The notes under the pieces were generated by a model. The model was not told the origin of the DNA, did no database searches, and saw only the letters and a program-made list of their open reading frames with translations. A stretch of DNA of 31,494 bases from the NCBI GenBank assembly GCA_964459445.1, contig CAYWMP010000054.1:1-31494 (forward strand), in the 5' to 3' direction. Origin of the DNA: CAYWMP01 sp964459445. Its GTDB lineage: Bacteria > Desulfobacterota > DSM-4660 > Desulfatiglandales > HGW-15. The position numbers and the translations under genes are program-made. Positions 8,675 through 17,066 of the stretch are shown in pieces; position 1 is the first letter of the stretch; every line of letters starts with the position of its first letter.

Positions 8675-8886
8675 CGCTACGGTCGGGTTGGTTTTTTCAA
8701 GCCCTATCTATAGGCGTCGGTGGCAGCTCCCGCAGATGGGAGGATTCAATAGAACAGATCATTTCATGGGAAAGGGACATTCTGCCAGGGATTCTGAGGC
8801 GTGAATCCTCCCATCTACGGGAACGTTGAAGTTGGGTGGAATTCTTTTTTGAGATAGGACTTGAAAAAACCAACCCGACCTACGCT
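8675..8886. mobile_element. MITE-like element with nested inverted repeats
   Basis: The outer arms (about 8677-8709 and 8852-8884) are inverted copies built on GGTCGGGTTGGTTTTTTCAA, with only a few mismatches over about 32 bases. Inner arms (8725-8748 and 8802-8823) pair around AGATGGGAGGATTCA, about 20 of 22 positions. The element is about 210 bp with no credible coding potential. It lies between the thiolase terminator and the next gene. Terminal inverted repeats plus small size suggest a non-autonomous transposable element or a large REP/BIME-like palindrome. No target-site duplication is obvious to me. Confidence 0.6.
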
Positions 8887-9003
8887 ATTGCCCTGGGTCG
8901 ATTTTAAAACAGTCGCCACTATGGGGCGTTGAATCTAAGCCTGGTTCTTTTGGCTAAAATTATTTTTGTTCTAACAATTCGAGCAAAACTACCAATTGAA
9001 AAT

Positions 9004-9663
9004 ATGAGCACTGCTCGTGATCACTGCATCCGTTGTGGGGAATGTTGCCTAGGAGCGAGTCCAGCACTCCACAGGGAGGATCTTCCGCTCATTCGGAAAG
9101 GGAAAATTCCGAAAACGCATCTCTTCACCCTCAGACGGGGTGAAGCCGTAAAGGATAATGTCAACGAGAGGTTTACAATTATCCAGGATGAAATGATAAA
9201 GATCAGTGAAAGGGAAGGGGAGCAAGCCGGTTGCATTTATTATAATCATAGAGAGAAAGCGTGCATGATCTATGAAAAGAGGCCTGCTCAGTGTGCCGCC
9301 CTTAAATGCTGGGACACGAGGGCTTTCATGCGTGTATTTTCAGGCCCAAAGGCTCAACGCAGTGATCTCATCGACAATGAGGTCCTGTTGAGGCTGATGG
9401 GGGAACATGAGGAGAGATGCAGCTATTCGGTCATTGAGGGTCTTGTGAAGGATATCGAGACAAAAGGTGAGGAAGCAGTTGAAAGGATTCTTGAAATATT
9501 GAGATTCGACCATCACCTAAGGCCCTTTGTTGCAGAAAAGCTCGGATTAGAAGTAGGAGAAATGGATTTTCTCTTTGGCCGTCCCCTTAACCAAACCATT
9601 CATATGTTCGGCCTAAAGGTTATCCAAGAACCCGATGGCTCCTTCCTATTGACTAAACGGTAA
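9004..9663 (+). CDS. YkgJ-family cysteine cluster protein
   Basis: A 219-residue protein with the zinc- or iron-binding cysteine cluster typical of YkgJ (UPF0153) proteins. The N-terminal signature is C8/C11/C14/C15 (CIRCGECC), and further cysteines lie in GCIYYNHREKACMIYEKRP and AALKCWDT. The family has no established biochemical role, though its members often occur in anaerobes. I chose the ATG at 9004 because it starts directly before the cluster, as in relatives. An in-frame TTG at 8929 would add 25 residues but lacks a good ribosome binding site. The gene stands alone between the MITE-like element and the formate dehydrogenase region. There is no evidence tying it to either neighbour. 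Confidence 0.8.
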   Translation: MSTARDHCIRCGECCLGASPALHREDLPLIRKGKIPKTHLFTLRRGEAVKDNVNERFTIIQDEMIKISEREGEQAGCIYYNHREKACMIYEKRPAQCAALKCWDTRAFMRVFSGPKAQRSDLIDNEVLLRLMGEHEERCSYSVIEGLVKDIETKGEEAVERILEILRFDHHLRPFVAEKLGLEVGEMDFLFGRPLNQTIHMFGLKVIQEPDGSFLLTKR

Positions 9664-10061
9664 TATTCTCTGTCAGTGGCTTATTGCCCGTTTTCGTTGG
9701 CATTTTTGCGATAGACATATTTTGACGCTCCGTTGAGGCGCATCTACGCATTTATCCGCACATAATGTAAACATGAAAATCGGCCCGAGGACATCCAACT
9801 CCCGGGCCATTTACTATTCACCAAAAGAGCTTTCTATGTCTTACCCGACCGACCGGGCCAAGGTTTCAATACTTGAGTGTTTTGATTGGATCTTGAAAAG
9901 GACAGCACACAAATGATAGAGGAATTATATGTCATAATCCTATCCTATTAGCCTAATATAGGCACGAATCAAATCCTTCAACTGGTAAAGGGCAACAAAG
10001 GACAGACCTCCTGATTGAGCATTATTACCCTCAATCGGGGCAAAGCAAAGGAGTAAATACC
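9664..10061. other. Intergenic region upstream of formate dehydrogenase
   Basis: No gene is seen. A hairpin with arms GGCCCG (9782-9787) and CGGGCC (9803-9808) lies about 120 bases after the YkgJ stop and lacks a strong T-run. A second hairpin (10011-10038) sits just before the formate dehydrogenase ribosome binding site. I found no promoter good enough to call. Confidence 0.45.
10011..10038 (+). promoter_or_regulatory. Stem-loop in the formate dehydrogenase leader
   Basis: CTGATTGAG (10011-10019) pairs with CTCAATCGG (10030-10038) with one G-T pair and a 10-base loop. It ends 9 bases before the AAAGGAG ribosome binding site, so it could affect translation or mRNA stability. No known riboswitch is recognised. 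Confidence 0.35.
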
Positions 10062-12113
10062 ATGCCTTCATCCATTCCGATTGTATGCCCCTACTGCGGG
10101 GTTGGCTGCAACCTCGAACTGGCGCTGAATGAAGATGGTCGCCCGGTTAAATGTCGTGCGACGGGTCGCAATCCTGAGTTGAACGCTAAATATGCCTGTG
10201 TCAAAGGATTTACCGTTCACGAGCTCTTGAATCATCCAGAACGCTTGACCCGGCCCTATATCCGCAAAGCAGACAAACTGGAACTGGTCTCCTGGAAGGC
10301 GGCCATTGCCGCAGCCTCCCGGGGTTTCAGGGCAATCATCCAAAAATACGGCCCGCAAGCCGTCGGCATGCTCTGCAGCGGGAAAATTCTCAATGAAGAA
10401 GCCTACCTTTCCCAAAAATTCCAGCGTGCCGTCATCGGCAACAACCACGTCGACAATTGCGCCCGGCTGTGCCACGGCCCCTCCGAAGCAGCCCTGAGAC
10501 AACAATTGGGGTATGGAGCGGTGAGCACATTCCTGGAAGACTACGATGCCACGGAAACGGTTTTCGTCGTCGGCGCCCACACGACCTATACCCATCCAGT
10601 GATCTGGATGAGCGTGAAAAGGCGCGCCAAGAGGGGCGGCCTTAACCTTATTTTGGCTGATCCGCGTAAAACAGATCTCGTTAAGCATGCAGTCGTACAC
10701 CTGAAGGTCAAACCCGGCACGGACATCTTTTGGATCAAGGCGTTGGGGAAAATTATCATTGAAAAAGGATGGCATGACCGGGAGTTCTGTGAAAAGCAGA
10801 CCATCGGTTTCGATGCCGTATGCAAGACGGTGGAAGATTTTGATATTGCGAAGGCATGTAAAAAAGCTGGCGTGACGCGCGAAGAGTTAGAAAAAGTCGC
10901 CGAGCTGATTCACGATAAGAAGACCATTTTCATTTGGGGTATGGGCCTGACCCAGCATGCTCACGGAACGGATAACGTTACTGCTTTGGTGAATCTTGCG
11001 TTGCTGACCGGCAACATCGGCAAACCCGGTACCGGGCTGTCGCCTTTGCGGGGCCAGAACAATGTGCAAGGCGCAGGTGATATGGGTGCGCTCCCCAATT
11101 TGCTGGCCGGACATATGGAAGTAGACGATGAAGCCGCCCGTCTTCATGTGAGCGCTATCTGGGGAGCTGATGTTCCTTCCCAAAGAGGCCTTGCAGCGCC
11201 TGAAATGATCCATGAGATTGCCTCACGTAGAATCAGAGCGCTCTACGTCATCGGCGAAAATCCGGCCGTATCCGAACCCCAGTCAAATTTTGTTACCTGG
11301 ATGCTTCAGCAACTTGATCTATTGATTGTGCAAGACATCTTCCCGAATGAAACTTCCAAATACGCTCACATTGTCTTGCCCGCTGCAGCAGTAGGGGAAA
11401 AAGACGGCACCTTCACCAACGCCGCCAGACGGATTCAGTATACCGCCAAAGGCGTGCCGCCTCCCGGACAAGCAAAACCGGACTGGCAAATACTTATGGA
11501 TATGGCAAATGCCATGAGGGCGGACTGGCAATACACGTCAACCGAAGAAATCTGGGAAGAGATTCGAAGAGCCGCACCTGAATTCAGCGGAATCAGCCAC
11601 CAACGACTAAAAGGATCCCCGGGACTCTTTTGGCCCTGTTATGACGACTCCCACCCGGGAACACCCCGCCTTTACGAAGACGGGTTTGGTTTCCGGGACC
11701 GTCGGGCGCGATTTTTGCCGGTTAATTTACCCGAAACCCTGATGGAACCAACGGAAGATTATCCGTATATCTTAATCACCGGGCGCCTGTTGGAGCATTT
11801 CAATACCGGCGAAATGTCACGACGAAGCACCAAGCTATCAAAGCTTAGACCGGCATCGTATCTGGATATGAATCCTAAAGACGCCGAAACCGCCGGCCTT
11901 GCCGAAAATGACACCGTGCGCATGACCAGTCCTTACGGAACGGTGAAATTGCCTCTGAAACTTGAAGCCAGCATGCAGCGCGGTTATCTTTTTGCGCCGA
12001 TTCACTTCAGTGAATCCAATTTCAACTCCCTGATGAGTGCCGTTCCCATCGATCCCAAAGCGCGGATGCCGGCGCTCAAAGTGGTGCCGGTAAAAGTTGA
12101 AAAACACAATTAG
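10062..12113 (+). CDS. Molybdopterin formate dehydrogenase, cysteine-type catalytic subunit
   Basis: A 683-residue member of the bis-MGD oxidoreductase family, close in plan to E. coli FdhH (715 residues), expected to interconvert formate and CO2. The N-terminal 4Fe-4S ligands are C9, C12, C16 and C46 (CPYCGVGC...YACVKGF). The active-site motif is CARLCHGPS with C137 where FdhH has selenocysteine, followed by the essential histidine. The essential arginine is R330 in PLRGQNNVQGAGDMG. A molydopterin-dinucleotide-binding C-terminal domain ends the protein. AAAGGAG six to seven bases upstream supports the ATG. No electron-transfer subunit (FdhB, NuoEF-like) is adjacent, so the partner is unknown. 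There is no Tat signal, so it is probably cytoplasmic. The related assimilatory nitrate reductases are excluded by the formate dehydrogenase-type active site. Confidence 0.88.
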   Translation: MPSSIPIVCPYCGVGCNLELALNEDGRPVKCRATGRNPELNAKYACVKGFTVHELLNHPERLTRPYIRKADKLELVSWKAAIAAASRGFRAIIQKYGPQAVGMLCSGKILNEEAYLSQKFQRAVIGNNHVDNCARLCHGPSEAALRQQLGYGAVSTFLEDYDATETVFVVGAHTTYTHPVIWMSVKRRAKRGGLNLILADPRKTDLVKHAVVHLKVKPGTDIFWIKALGKIIIEKGWHDREFCEKQTIGFDAVCKTVEDFDIAKACKKAGVTREELEKVAELIHDKKTIFIWGMGLTQHAHGTDNVTALVNLALLTGNIGKPGTGLSPLRGQNNVQGAGDMGALPNLLAGHMEVDDEAARLHVSAIWGADVPSQRGLAAPEMIHEIASRRIRALYVIGENPAVSEPQSNFVTWMLQQLDLLIVQDIFPNETSKYAHIVLPAAAVGEKDGTFTNAARRIQYTAKGVPPPGQAKPDWQILMDMANAMRADWQYTSTEEIWEEIRRAAPEFSGISHQRLKGSPGLFWPCYDDSHPGTPRLYEDGFGFRDRRARFLPVNLPETLMEPTEDYPYILITGRLLEHFNTGEMSRRSTKLSKLRPASYLDMNPKDAETAGLAENDTVRMTSPYGTVKLPLKLEASMQRGYLFAPIHFSESNFNSLMSAVPIDPKARMPALKVVPVKVEKHN

Positions 12114-12264
12114 CTAGGACAATGTCCAAGAACTCGCAGTTTTATTGAGTAATAGGATAATGGCGGGATCACGTGAAGAGTCCCTGCAGCTTGGCCGCCT
12201 TCGGTGGGTTCAAGATTGAAGACCGACAAAGATCGAAGAGGCTTGGCGACTGGCGAGCGGGCAC

Positions 12265-12300
12265 AAAAAAAGAGGGCTCATTAATGAGCCCTCTTTTTTA
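12265..12300. terminator. Bidirectional terminator between fdh and fhs
   Basis: GAGGGCTCATTAATGAGCCC plus TC is a perfect palindrome, flanked by A-tract on the left and T-tract on the right. It can therefore terminate both the formate dehydrogenase gene (+) and the convergent fhs gene (-). It lies 22 bases from the fhs stop. Confidence 0.92.
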
Positions 12301-12322
12301 TTTAGCTTGGTTTAAGCTCTTG

Positions 12323-14086
12323 CTAGAACAGACCTTTGACCTTGCCTGTTTTTGTGTTTACGTCCACACGCCTGAAGGCGGGATTAGAACTGGTCCCCGG
12401 CATCAGGCTGATGGTTCCTGCGCAGGGGCAGAGGAACTTGGCGCCTGAATAAATCAAGATATCCCGAATAGGCAATGTCCAGCCTTTGGGAGTGCCCTTG
12501 AGGGCCGGATCGTGGCTCAGGCTCAGGTGGGTTTTGACCATCATGGTCGCATAATCGTTGTACTGGGGATCGCTTTCAAGCATCTTGGCCTTTGCCTCGG
12601 CTTCGGGGGTCCAGGAAACGCCATTCGCGCCATAAACCACCTTCGCGATCTTCGCGACCCTGTCCCTCAATTTCGTGTTGATGGGATAGAGGAACTTAAA
12701 TTTGCTTTTGTCTGCGCAGGCCTCTTTCACGGCCTCTGCAAATTCCACGGCGCCGTCTCCGCCGTCGGCCCAATGGGTCGAAACCGCACACCTGGCTCCG
12801 GCCTTCTCGGCATATTTGCGGACCAGGGCAATTTCCTTCTTTGTGTCTGTGTGGAAGGCATTGACGCAGACCACCGGGTTGATGCCGGCCTTACGGATGG
12901 TGTTGATGTGGTGGACCATGTTGGGGATCCCCTTCTCCACAAACTTGAGATTTTCCTTTGTGTAGGCGGGATCCAGAGGCAGTCCAGCAACGACCTTGGG
13001 ACCGCCGCCGTGCATCTTCAGAGCGCGAATGGTGGTGGTCAGAACCGAGACATGGGGTTTCAGGCCGCTGTAACGGCATTTGACGTTCCAAAATTTCTCA
13101 AATCCGATATCCGCACCAAAACCGCTCTCGGTTATATGATAATCAAAAAGCTTCAAACCGATCCGGTCGGCGATGATGGAAGATTGTCCCACGGCAATAT
13201 TGGCAAAGGGGCCGGCGTGCACCATGCAGGGCTGGTACTCGGCCGTGCACATCATGGTAGGATTAATAGTATTTCGCATCCAGGCCGTCATGGCGCCGTC
13301 ACATTGGAGATCCTTGGTCCGGACAGGGTTTCCGGACTTATCAAAGGCCACCGTGATTTCACCGAGGCGCTCCCTAAGATCGGCAAGGTCGGTGACGATA
13401 GAGAGAATGGCCATGAGTTCGGATGAAACGGCGATGCCAAATTTGGACTGCATCGTAAAGCCGTCGTATCTGCCGCCCATACCGATGATGATGTTTCTCA
13501 GGGCCTGAGCACAGTAGTCAATAATCCATCCCATCTCCACTCGGGTTGGATCGATACTGAGTCTCTTCATTTTGGTGAGTCTTCTGAGCTGTTCGTCGTT
13601 GTAATTGCGCTCATGCTGCATACGAGCGGTTAGGGCGACCATAGCTAGGTTGTGGGCGTTCATGATGTCGTTAATGTCCCCGGTCAGGCCCATGGAAAAT
13701 TCGGTCATGGGGATGAGTAGGGAATTACCACCGCCGGCAGCCGTACCCTTGATATTCATCGTGGGGCCGCCTGAAGGCTGTCTCAGGGCACCGCCCACAT
13801 TAAGACCGATTTTGCCCATGCCTTCCATTAAGCCGCAGGAGGTTGTACTCTTTCCTTCGCCCAGGGGCGTGGGGGTGATAGCCGTCACCTCGATGTATTT
13901 ACCGTCCTTTTTCTTCTCGAGGCGGTTCATGATTTTCATGAAGTCGAGTTTCGCGAGCCTTCCGTAGGGCATGAGCTCGTCCTTCTGGAGCCTCAGGGTG
14001 TCGCGCCATTCCTCAGGTGTGGGCATCTTTTTTTCGGCAGCTTCAGAAATCTGCCAGTCCTTCATCTTCACTGCGTTGTAAGCCAT
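12323..14086 (-). CDS. fhs: Formate-tetrahydrofolate ligase
   Basis: A 587-residue enzyme that makes 10-formyl-tetrahydrofolate from formate, ATP and tetrahydrofolate. This is the entry step of the methyl branch of the Wood-Ljungdahl pathway and of one-carbon metabolism. The ATP-binding P-loop is TPLGEGKSTT. Family blocks include ALRQPSGGPTMNIKGTAAGG, NIAVGQSSIIADRIGLK, TTTIRALKMHGG and the C-terminal GKVKGLF. I chose the ATG at 14086 (MAYNAVKMKDW) because GGGAGGAAACGT lies directly upstream. A longer in-frame start at 14203 would add 39 residues without family similarity. The length is slightly above the usual 556-560 residues. A weak promoter candidate lies on the minus strand (TTGACG at 14254-14249, 18 bases, TATTAA at 14230-14225). 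It converges with formate dehydrogenase and shares its terminator. Confidence 0.95.
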   Translation of the reverse strand: MAYNAVKMKDWQISEAAEKKMPTPEEWRDTLRLQKDELMPYGRLAKLDFMKIMNRLEKKKDGKYIEVTAITPTPLGEGKSTTSCGLMEGMGKIGLNVGGALRQPSGGPTMNIKGTAAGGGNSLLIPMTEFSMGLTGDINDIMNAHNLAMVALTARMQHERNYNDEQLRRLTKMKRLSIDPTRVEMGWIIDYCAQALRNIIIGMGGRYDGFTMQSKFGIAVSSELMAILSIVTDLADLRERLGEITVAFDKSGNPVRTKDLQCDGAMTAWMRNTINPTMMCTAEYQPCMVHAGPFANIAVGQSSIIADRIGLKLFDYHITESGFGADIGFEKFWNVKCRYSGLKPHVSVLTTTIRALKMHGGGPKVVAGLPLDPAYTKENLKFVEKGIPNMVHHINTIRKAGINPVVCVNAFHTDTKKEIALVRKYAEKAGARCAVSTHWADGGDGAVEFAEAVKEACADKSKFKFLYPINTKLRDRVAKIAKVVYGANGVSWTPEAEAKAKMLESDPQYNDYATMMVKTHLSLSHDPALKGTPKGWTLPIRDILIYSGAKFLCPCAGTISLMPGTSSNPAFRRVDVNTKTGKVKGLF

Positions 14087-14475
14087 ACGTTTCCTCCCTC
14101 TCTGTGATGTTGATTGAACACTGCTTGAAATGCCATTAGCAAATGTGTTTCCAGCTTTTAACTCGTCTTTTTGCCTCTGATTTAGGCAAGTTGTGACTAT
14201 CAAATAAAGCGGGCTGCGTCAAGTTTAATAGGGTCGTTTTATAGGAAACGTCAAAGTAATCCTAACTGATTCAAATCGGATGAAATTGGTTCCCGCATAA
14301 ATGTTAAAATCCCAAATCACAATGCTCAAATTTCAAATGGTTCGACCGGCTCACCATCCTGAGCAAAGTCGAAGGACAATACCAAAATTACAAATTCCAA
14401 TGACCAAAAATTTTTCGATCACTCATAGAATGACACCATCATTCTATCTGTTTTTTATTTCGAATCCAGAGGCAT
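14087..14475. other. Intergenic region between fhs and the MoaD-like gene
   Basis: No gene is seen. The part near fhs holds its leader. The part from about 14300 is A-rich low-complexity sequence of AAATCCCAAAT/CAAATTTCAAAT type, surrounding the palindromic repeat at 14341-14373. Confidence 0.5.
14341..14373. repeat. Palindromic REP-like repeat, copy 2
   Basis: TTCGAC/GTCGAA and GCTCA/TGAGC pair exactly as in the copy at 3070-3102; the spacer between the arms differs in a few bases. It is embedded in A-rich low-complexity sequence downstream of the AOR/MoaD-like genes. Confidence 0.65.
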
Positions 14476-14673
14476 TTATCCCCCGGCCACCATAGGGATG
14501 AGGAAGACCTCGGCATTATCCGGGATTGGGGTTTCCTTGAATTTGGGCTGGGAAACGTGTTTTTTATTGATGCGCACAACGGCATAGGGGTAGGGGTCCT
14601 GCAGCTCCTCGATCAAAGTTGCTACAGTCATTCCCTCTTGCCATGGGTATTCCTTTCCATTGACCTTTATCAC
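14476..14673 (-). CDS. MoaD/ThiS-family sulfur carrier protein
   Basis: A 65-residue beta-grasp protein ending in the diagnostic Gly-Gly (PMVAGG) that is adenylated and thiocarboxylated in sulfur carriers for molybdopterin (MoaD) or thiamine (ThiS). Its ATG overlaps the stop of the aldehyde ferredoxin oxidoreductase gene by 4 bases (ATGA), implying translational coupling. MoaD-like genes next to AOR genes are common, and a role in making the pterin cofactor of that enzyme is the likely reading. Length and the lack of thiamine genes nearby argue against ThiS, but sequence alone does not separate the two. It ends the minus-strand operon. Confidence 0.85.
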   Translation of the reverse strand: MIKVNGKEYPWQEGMTVATLIEELQDPYPYAVVRINKKHVSQPKFKETPIPDNAEVFLIPMVAGG

Positions 14674-16811
14674 GCATCAACACCCTGAGACTTGAGAAGA
14701 TCCAGGACATCTTGAAAATCGATGCCGAGACGTTTGGCCGTCTCGATAGTTGGGATGCCCTCCTCTGTCCATCCTCTTCGTTTGTAGACCGAATCCTTGA
14801 GATTCTCATACATTTCTTCGCGGAATTTCCTCAGGAGTGCGATCTTTTCATCGGTGCTCTTTCCGTCAATATCCTCTTCGTGTTTTTCAACGAGCTGGGT
14901 GTCGTAGCGCTCTGCACGGGATTCATATTCGTCAACCGTGACGGGACCGACCGCACGGTAGGGAATATCGTCATGTTGGCGACGTCCAAATCCCATCTTT
15001 AGATTGAAGAGGCGCTGAAAATTATAGACCACCTCGCTCATGGCGATCAGGCCATCAGGAGAAACCTGGCGACCGGTGACGGCGCTGAAATATTGTGCAT
15101 ACCATTCCACATGTTTCATGATCTTGGAGGGTTCTAGGGTATCCTTGTTGTCTTCGGGCACAATGTCGTTCCATGGGAGCTTGCAAAGCCCGCAGAGACC
15201 GAACCAGGTTCGAAATAGCGGGAACCAGTGGAGGGCCTCCGCCTTTTTTTCAAAGGTGGGCATAAAATTATGGACCATATCAAGAAATATGAGCCATGCC
15301 TCATCGTGCTGCGGGCCCTTAAGTGCCAGACCGTAACCCCCCTGTTGGGCCAAAGATTCCTTTGTCATATATTCGGAAAATTCGAGCCCCTTTGATTCCA
15401 TCCCGATATCCGCCATGATTTTCGGGTCTGCGCCATAATCCTTGGCAAAGATCACCTTCATCCTGCGGATGCCCTGACCGATGATCTTTCCAAACCCTTC
15501 GCCTTTTGCCATCTGATGGACCAATTCCAGGGCCGTTGATCTGTTGCCAAAGGACAGATCCATGCCGCCGGTATGGGTTTCATTAATCAAACCCATCTCA
15601 AAACACTCCATGGCAAAGGCCATGCCCGTTCCGACGGAGATGGTATCAAGACCATAGATATCGCAATAAAAATTTATTTCTGTGACTGTGTGGGGATCGA
15701 AGATCCCGAGATTCGAGCCGCAGCCAGCGATGGTTTCATACTCGGGACCGTCCACAAAAACTTTCATACCTTTGCATGGTCCGGAAACGGGTACAAAGTC
15801 CTTTACACCGTGCGAGCAAGCGACCGTGCATCCGATCCAGCAGCCGTCAAAACCCTTGTCAAATATTCGCCTGTAAACTTCTTGCCCCATATTGGGAGCC
15901 TCGTTGTGACTTCCGTAGCGGAAGTTGTTGGTCGGCAGCAGGTCGTAATCATTCATGATGGTCACGAGATGAGTTGTTCCCACCCTGGCCATCTCGTTCT
16001 GTTTTGGATCCAGTTCAACGATTTCATGGGAATAGAGCTTCCCGACCTCCTTGAGAGCAGCAGGGTCTGCCGGATTGTTGGTGCCGGCTGACACGGTGTC
16101 CCATCGCGCTACGATGGCCTTAATGCCTTTATCAGCGAAAACGGTTCCTATGCCGCCGCGGCCGGCCTGTTTGATCCGGGCATACTTGCGTTTGTTGTCA
16201 TACCAGGAAAAATTGAGACAACCTATGAGTGTATTCTTGGCGCCCGGTCCTGCTGAGACGACGGAAATATTGCGGGGTTTGCCTTTCCCAAAATGGTAGG
16301 TGAGCCGGTTTGTAATCTCATGGGCTTCATCAGGCACCCCTGATACTTCCAGGATTTCAATTCTGCTCTCGATCCCGTCGATAAAGATAACGACCTCTTT
16401 ATCGGCTTTACCTTGAATCTCCATCGCGTCGAATCCAGCGAATTTCAGGTATGGACCAAAATACCCGCCCACATTGGAATCGATCACGGACCCTGTGGTC
16501 GGTGAAATAGACGTGACAATGCTTTTTCCCGATCCGGGGTAGACGGGCGTTCCACCTAAGGGACCGCAGGCAATACAGACTTCGTTTTCGGGGTCATCCC
16601 ATTTGGTCGAACCCTTCACCGCGTTCCACAATAGCCACAGATCAAACCCTTTGCCCCCAATAAATAGATTTTTCATCTCTTCGGTGACGGGCTTGATTGA
16701 GATCTGTGAATCGGAGAGATTGATGTGGAGTGTTTGATCGGCATATCCTTTTTCTATAGCGGGTCGCTCATAGGAAAATTCCTTGATTTTCTTTGTATTT
16801 AATTCAGACAT
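14670..16811 (-). CDS. Aldehyde ferredoxin oxidoreductase family protein (W/Mo-bis-pterin)
   Basis: A 713-residue member of the AOR family, which oxidises aldehydes to acids (or acts in reverse) with low-potential electrons through a 4Fe-4S cluster and a tungsto- or molybdopterin centre. The N-terminal domain shows FIGGKGFDLWLLWNAV, ACGPLGGTPVYPGSGK and SNVGGYFGPYLKFAG. Cluster ligands are likely C324, C328 and C332 (CWIGCTVAC), with a further cysteine at C540 or C543 (LCGLCKLPW). The first motif is C-x3-C-x3-C, one residue longer than the usual C-x2-C-x3-C. The protein is about 100 residues longer than archaeal AOR, so a BamB-like or other specialised subfamily is possible. The ATG at 16811 has GAGGAG eight bases upstream; an upstream ATG at 16829 has none. 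It precedes the MoaD-like gene with a 4-base overlap. The substrate is unknown. Confidence 0.88.
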   Translation of the reverse strand: MSELNTKKIKEFSYERPAIEKGYADQTLHINLSDSQISIKPVTEEMKNLFIGGKGFDLWLLWNAVKGSTKWDDPENEVCIACGPLGGTPVYPGSGKSIVTSISPTTGSVIDSNVGGYFGPYLKFAGFDAMEIQGKADKEVVIFIDGIESRIEILEVSGVPDEAHEITNRLTYHFGKGKPRNISVVSAGPGAKNTLIGCLNFSWYDNKRKYARIKQAGRGGIGTVFADKGIKAIVARWDTVSAGTNNPADPAALKEVGKLYSHEIVELDPKQNEMARVGTTHLVTIMNDYDLLPTNNFRYGSHNEAPNMGQEVYRRIFDKGFDGCWIGCTVACSHGVKDFVPVSGPCKGMKVFVDGPEYETIAGCGSNLGIFDPHTVTEINFYCDIYGLDTISVGTGMAFAMECFEMGLINETHTGGMDLSFGNRSTALELVHQMAKGEGFGKIIGQGIRRMKVIFAKDYGADPKIMADIGMESKGLEFSEYMTKESLAQQGGYGLALKGPQHDEAWLIFLDMVHNFMPTFEKKAEALHWFPLFRTWFGLCGLCKLPWNDIVPEDNKDTLEPSKIMKHVEWYAQYFSAVTGRQVSPDGLIAMSEVVYNFQRLFNLKMGFGRRQHDDIPYRAVGPVTVDEYESRAERYDTQLVEKHEEDIDGKSTDEKIALLRKFREEMYENLKDSVYKRRGWTEEGIPTIETAKRLGIDFQDVLDLLKSQGVDA

Positions 16812-16840
16812 AGCTACGCTCCTCTGCATATAAATTTAGC

Positions 16841-16902
16841 TTAGGGGCAACGCCCTAAAATTTTCAGGGTTCAAAGGTTTGACAAAAACTCAACCTTTGA
16901 AC
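16841..16902 (-). promoter_or_regulatory. Tandem stem-loops in the AOR leader with alternative pairing
   Basis: A perfect 11-bp hairpin (16869-16879 with 16892-16902, GTTCAAAGGTT) is followed, in the direction of transcription, by two mutually exclusive small hairpins. The segment 16853-16858 can pair either with 16866-16869 (CCCT/AGGG) or with 16841-16846 (TTAGGG/CCCTAA). The last hairpin ends 17 bases before the GAGGAG ribosome binding site. No known riboswitch is recognised. Confidence 0.35.
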
Positions 16903-17044
16903 GGGGAACCTTAATAAAGAGGCAAACACATCAAGCCTCTAAAGCCCTATTAATCAGGGTATGTTGTAGAAATATTGAGAACTCCAATAGGCCTTAATTC
17001 CAAAAGTGTAAGTAAAAATGCAAAATGTATTTCTAAAGGGTAAA

Positions 17045-17050
17045 TGTCAA
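17045..17050 (-). promoter_or_regulatory. Possible -35 element of an internal promoter for AOR
   Basis: A perfect TTGACA occurs on the minus strand 234 bases before the AOR start, but the best -10 (TACATT at 15 bases) is weak. It could give AOR and the MoaD-like gene their own transcript. Only the -35 is convincing. Confidence 0.25.
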
Positions 17051-17066
17051 ATGATTTCTTTCAATA

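Noticed and set aside
8610..8804. 64-codon frame in the intergenic space after the thiolase gene
   Set aside because: It overlaps the terminator and the MITE-like inverted repeats and has no ribosome binding site.
10440..10500. Possible selenocysteine codon at the formate dehydrogenase active site
   Set aside because: The codon at 10470-10472 is TGC (cysteine, C137), so neither a TGA nor a SECIS element is needed.
12173..12448. 91-codon frame after the formate dehydrogenase gene
   Set aside because: It crosses the bidirectional terminator and runs antisense into fhs.
12512..13426. Long 304-codon reading frame on the plus strand inside fhs
   Set aside because: It is antisense to an unmistakable formate-tetrahydrofolate ligase gene; long antisense frames are expected in G+C-rich coding sequence.
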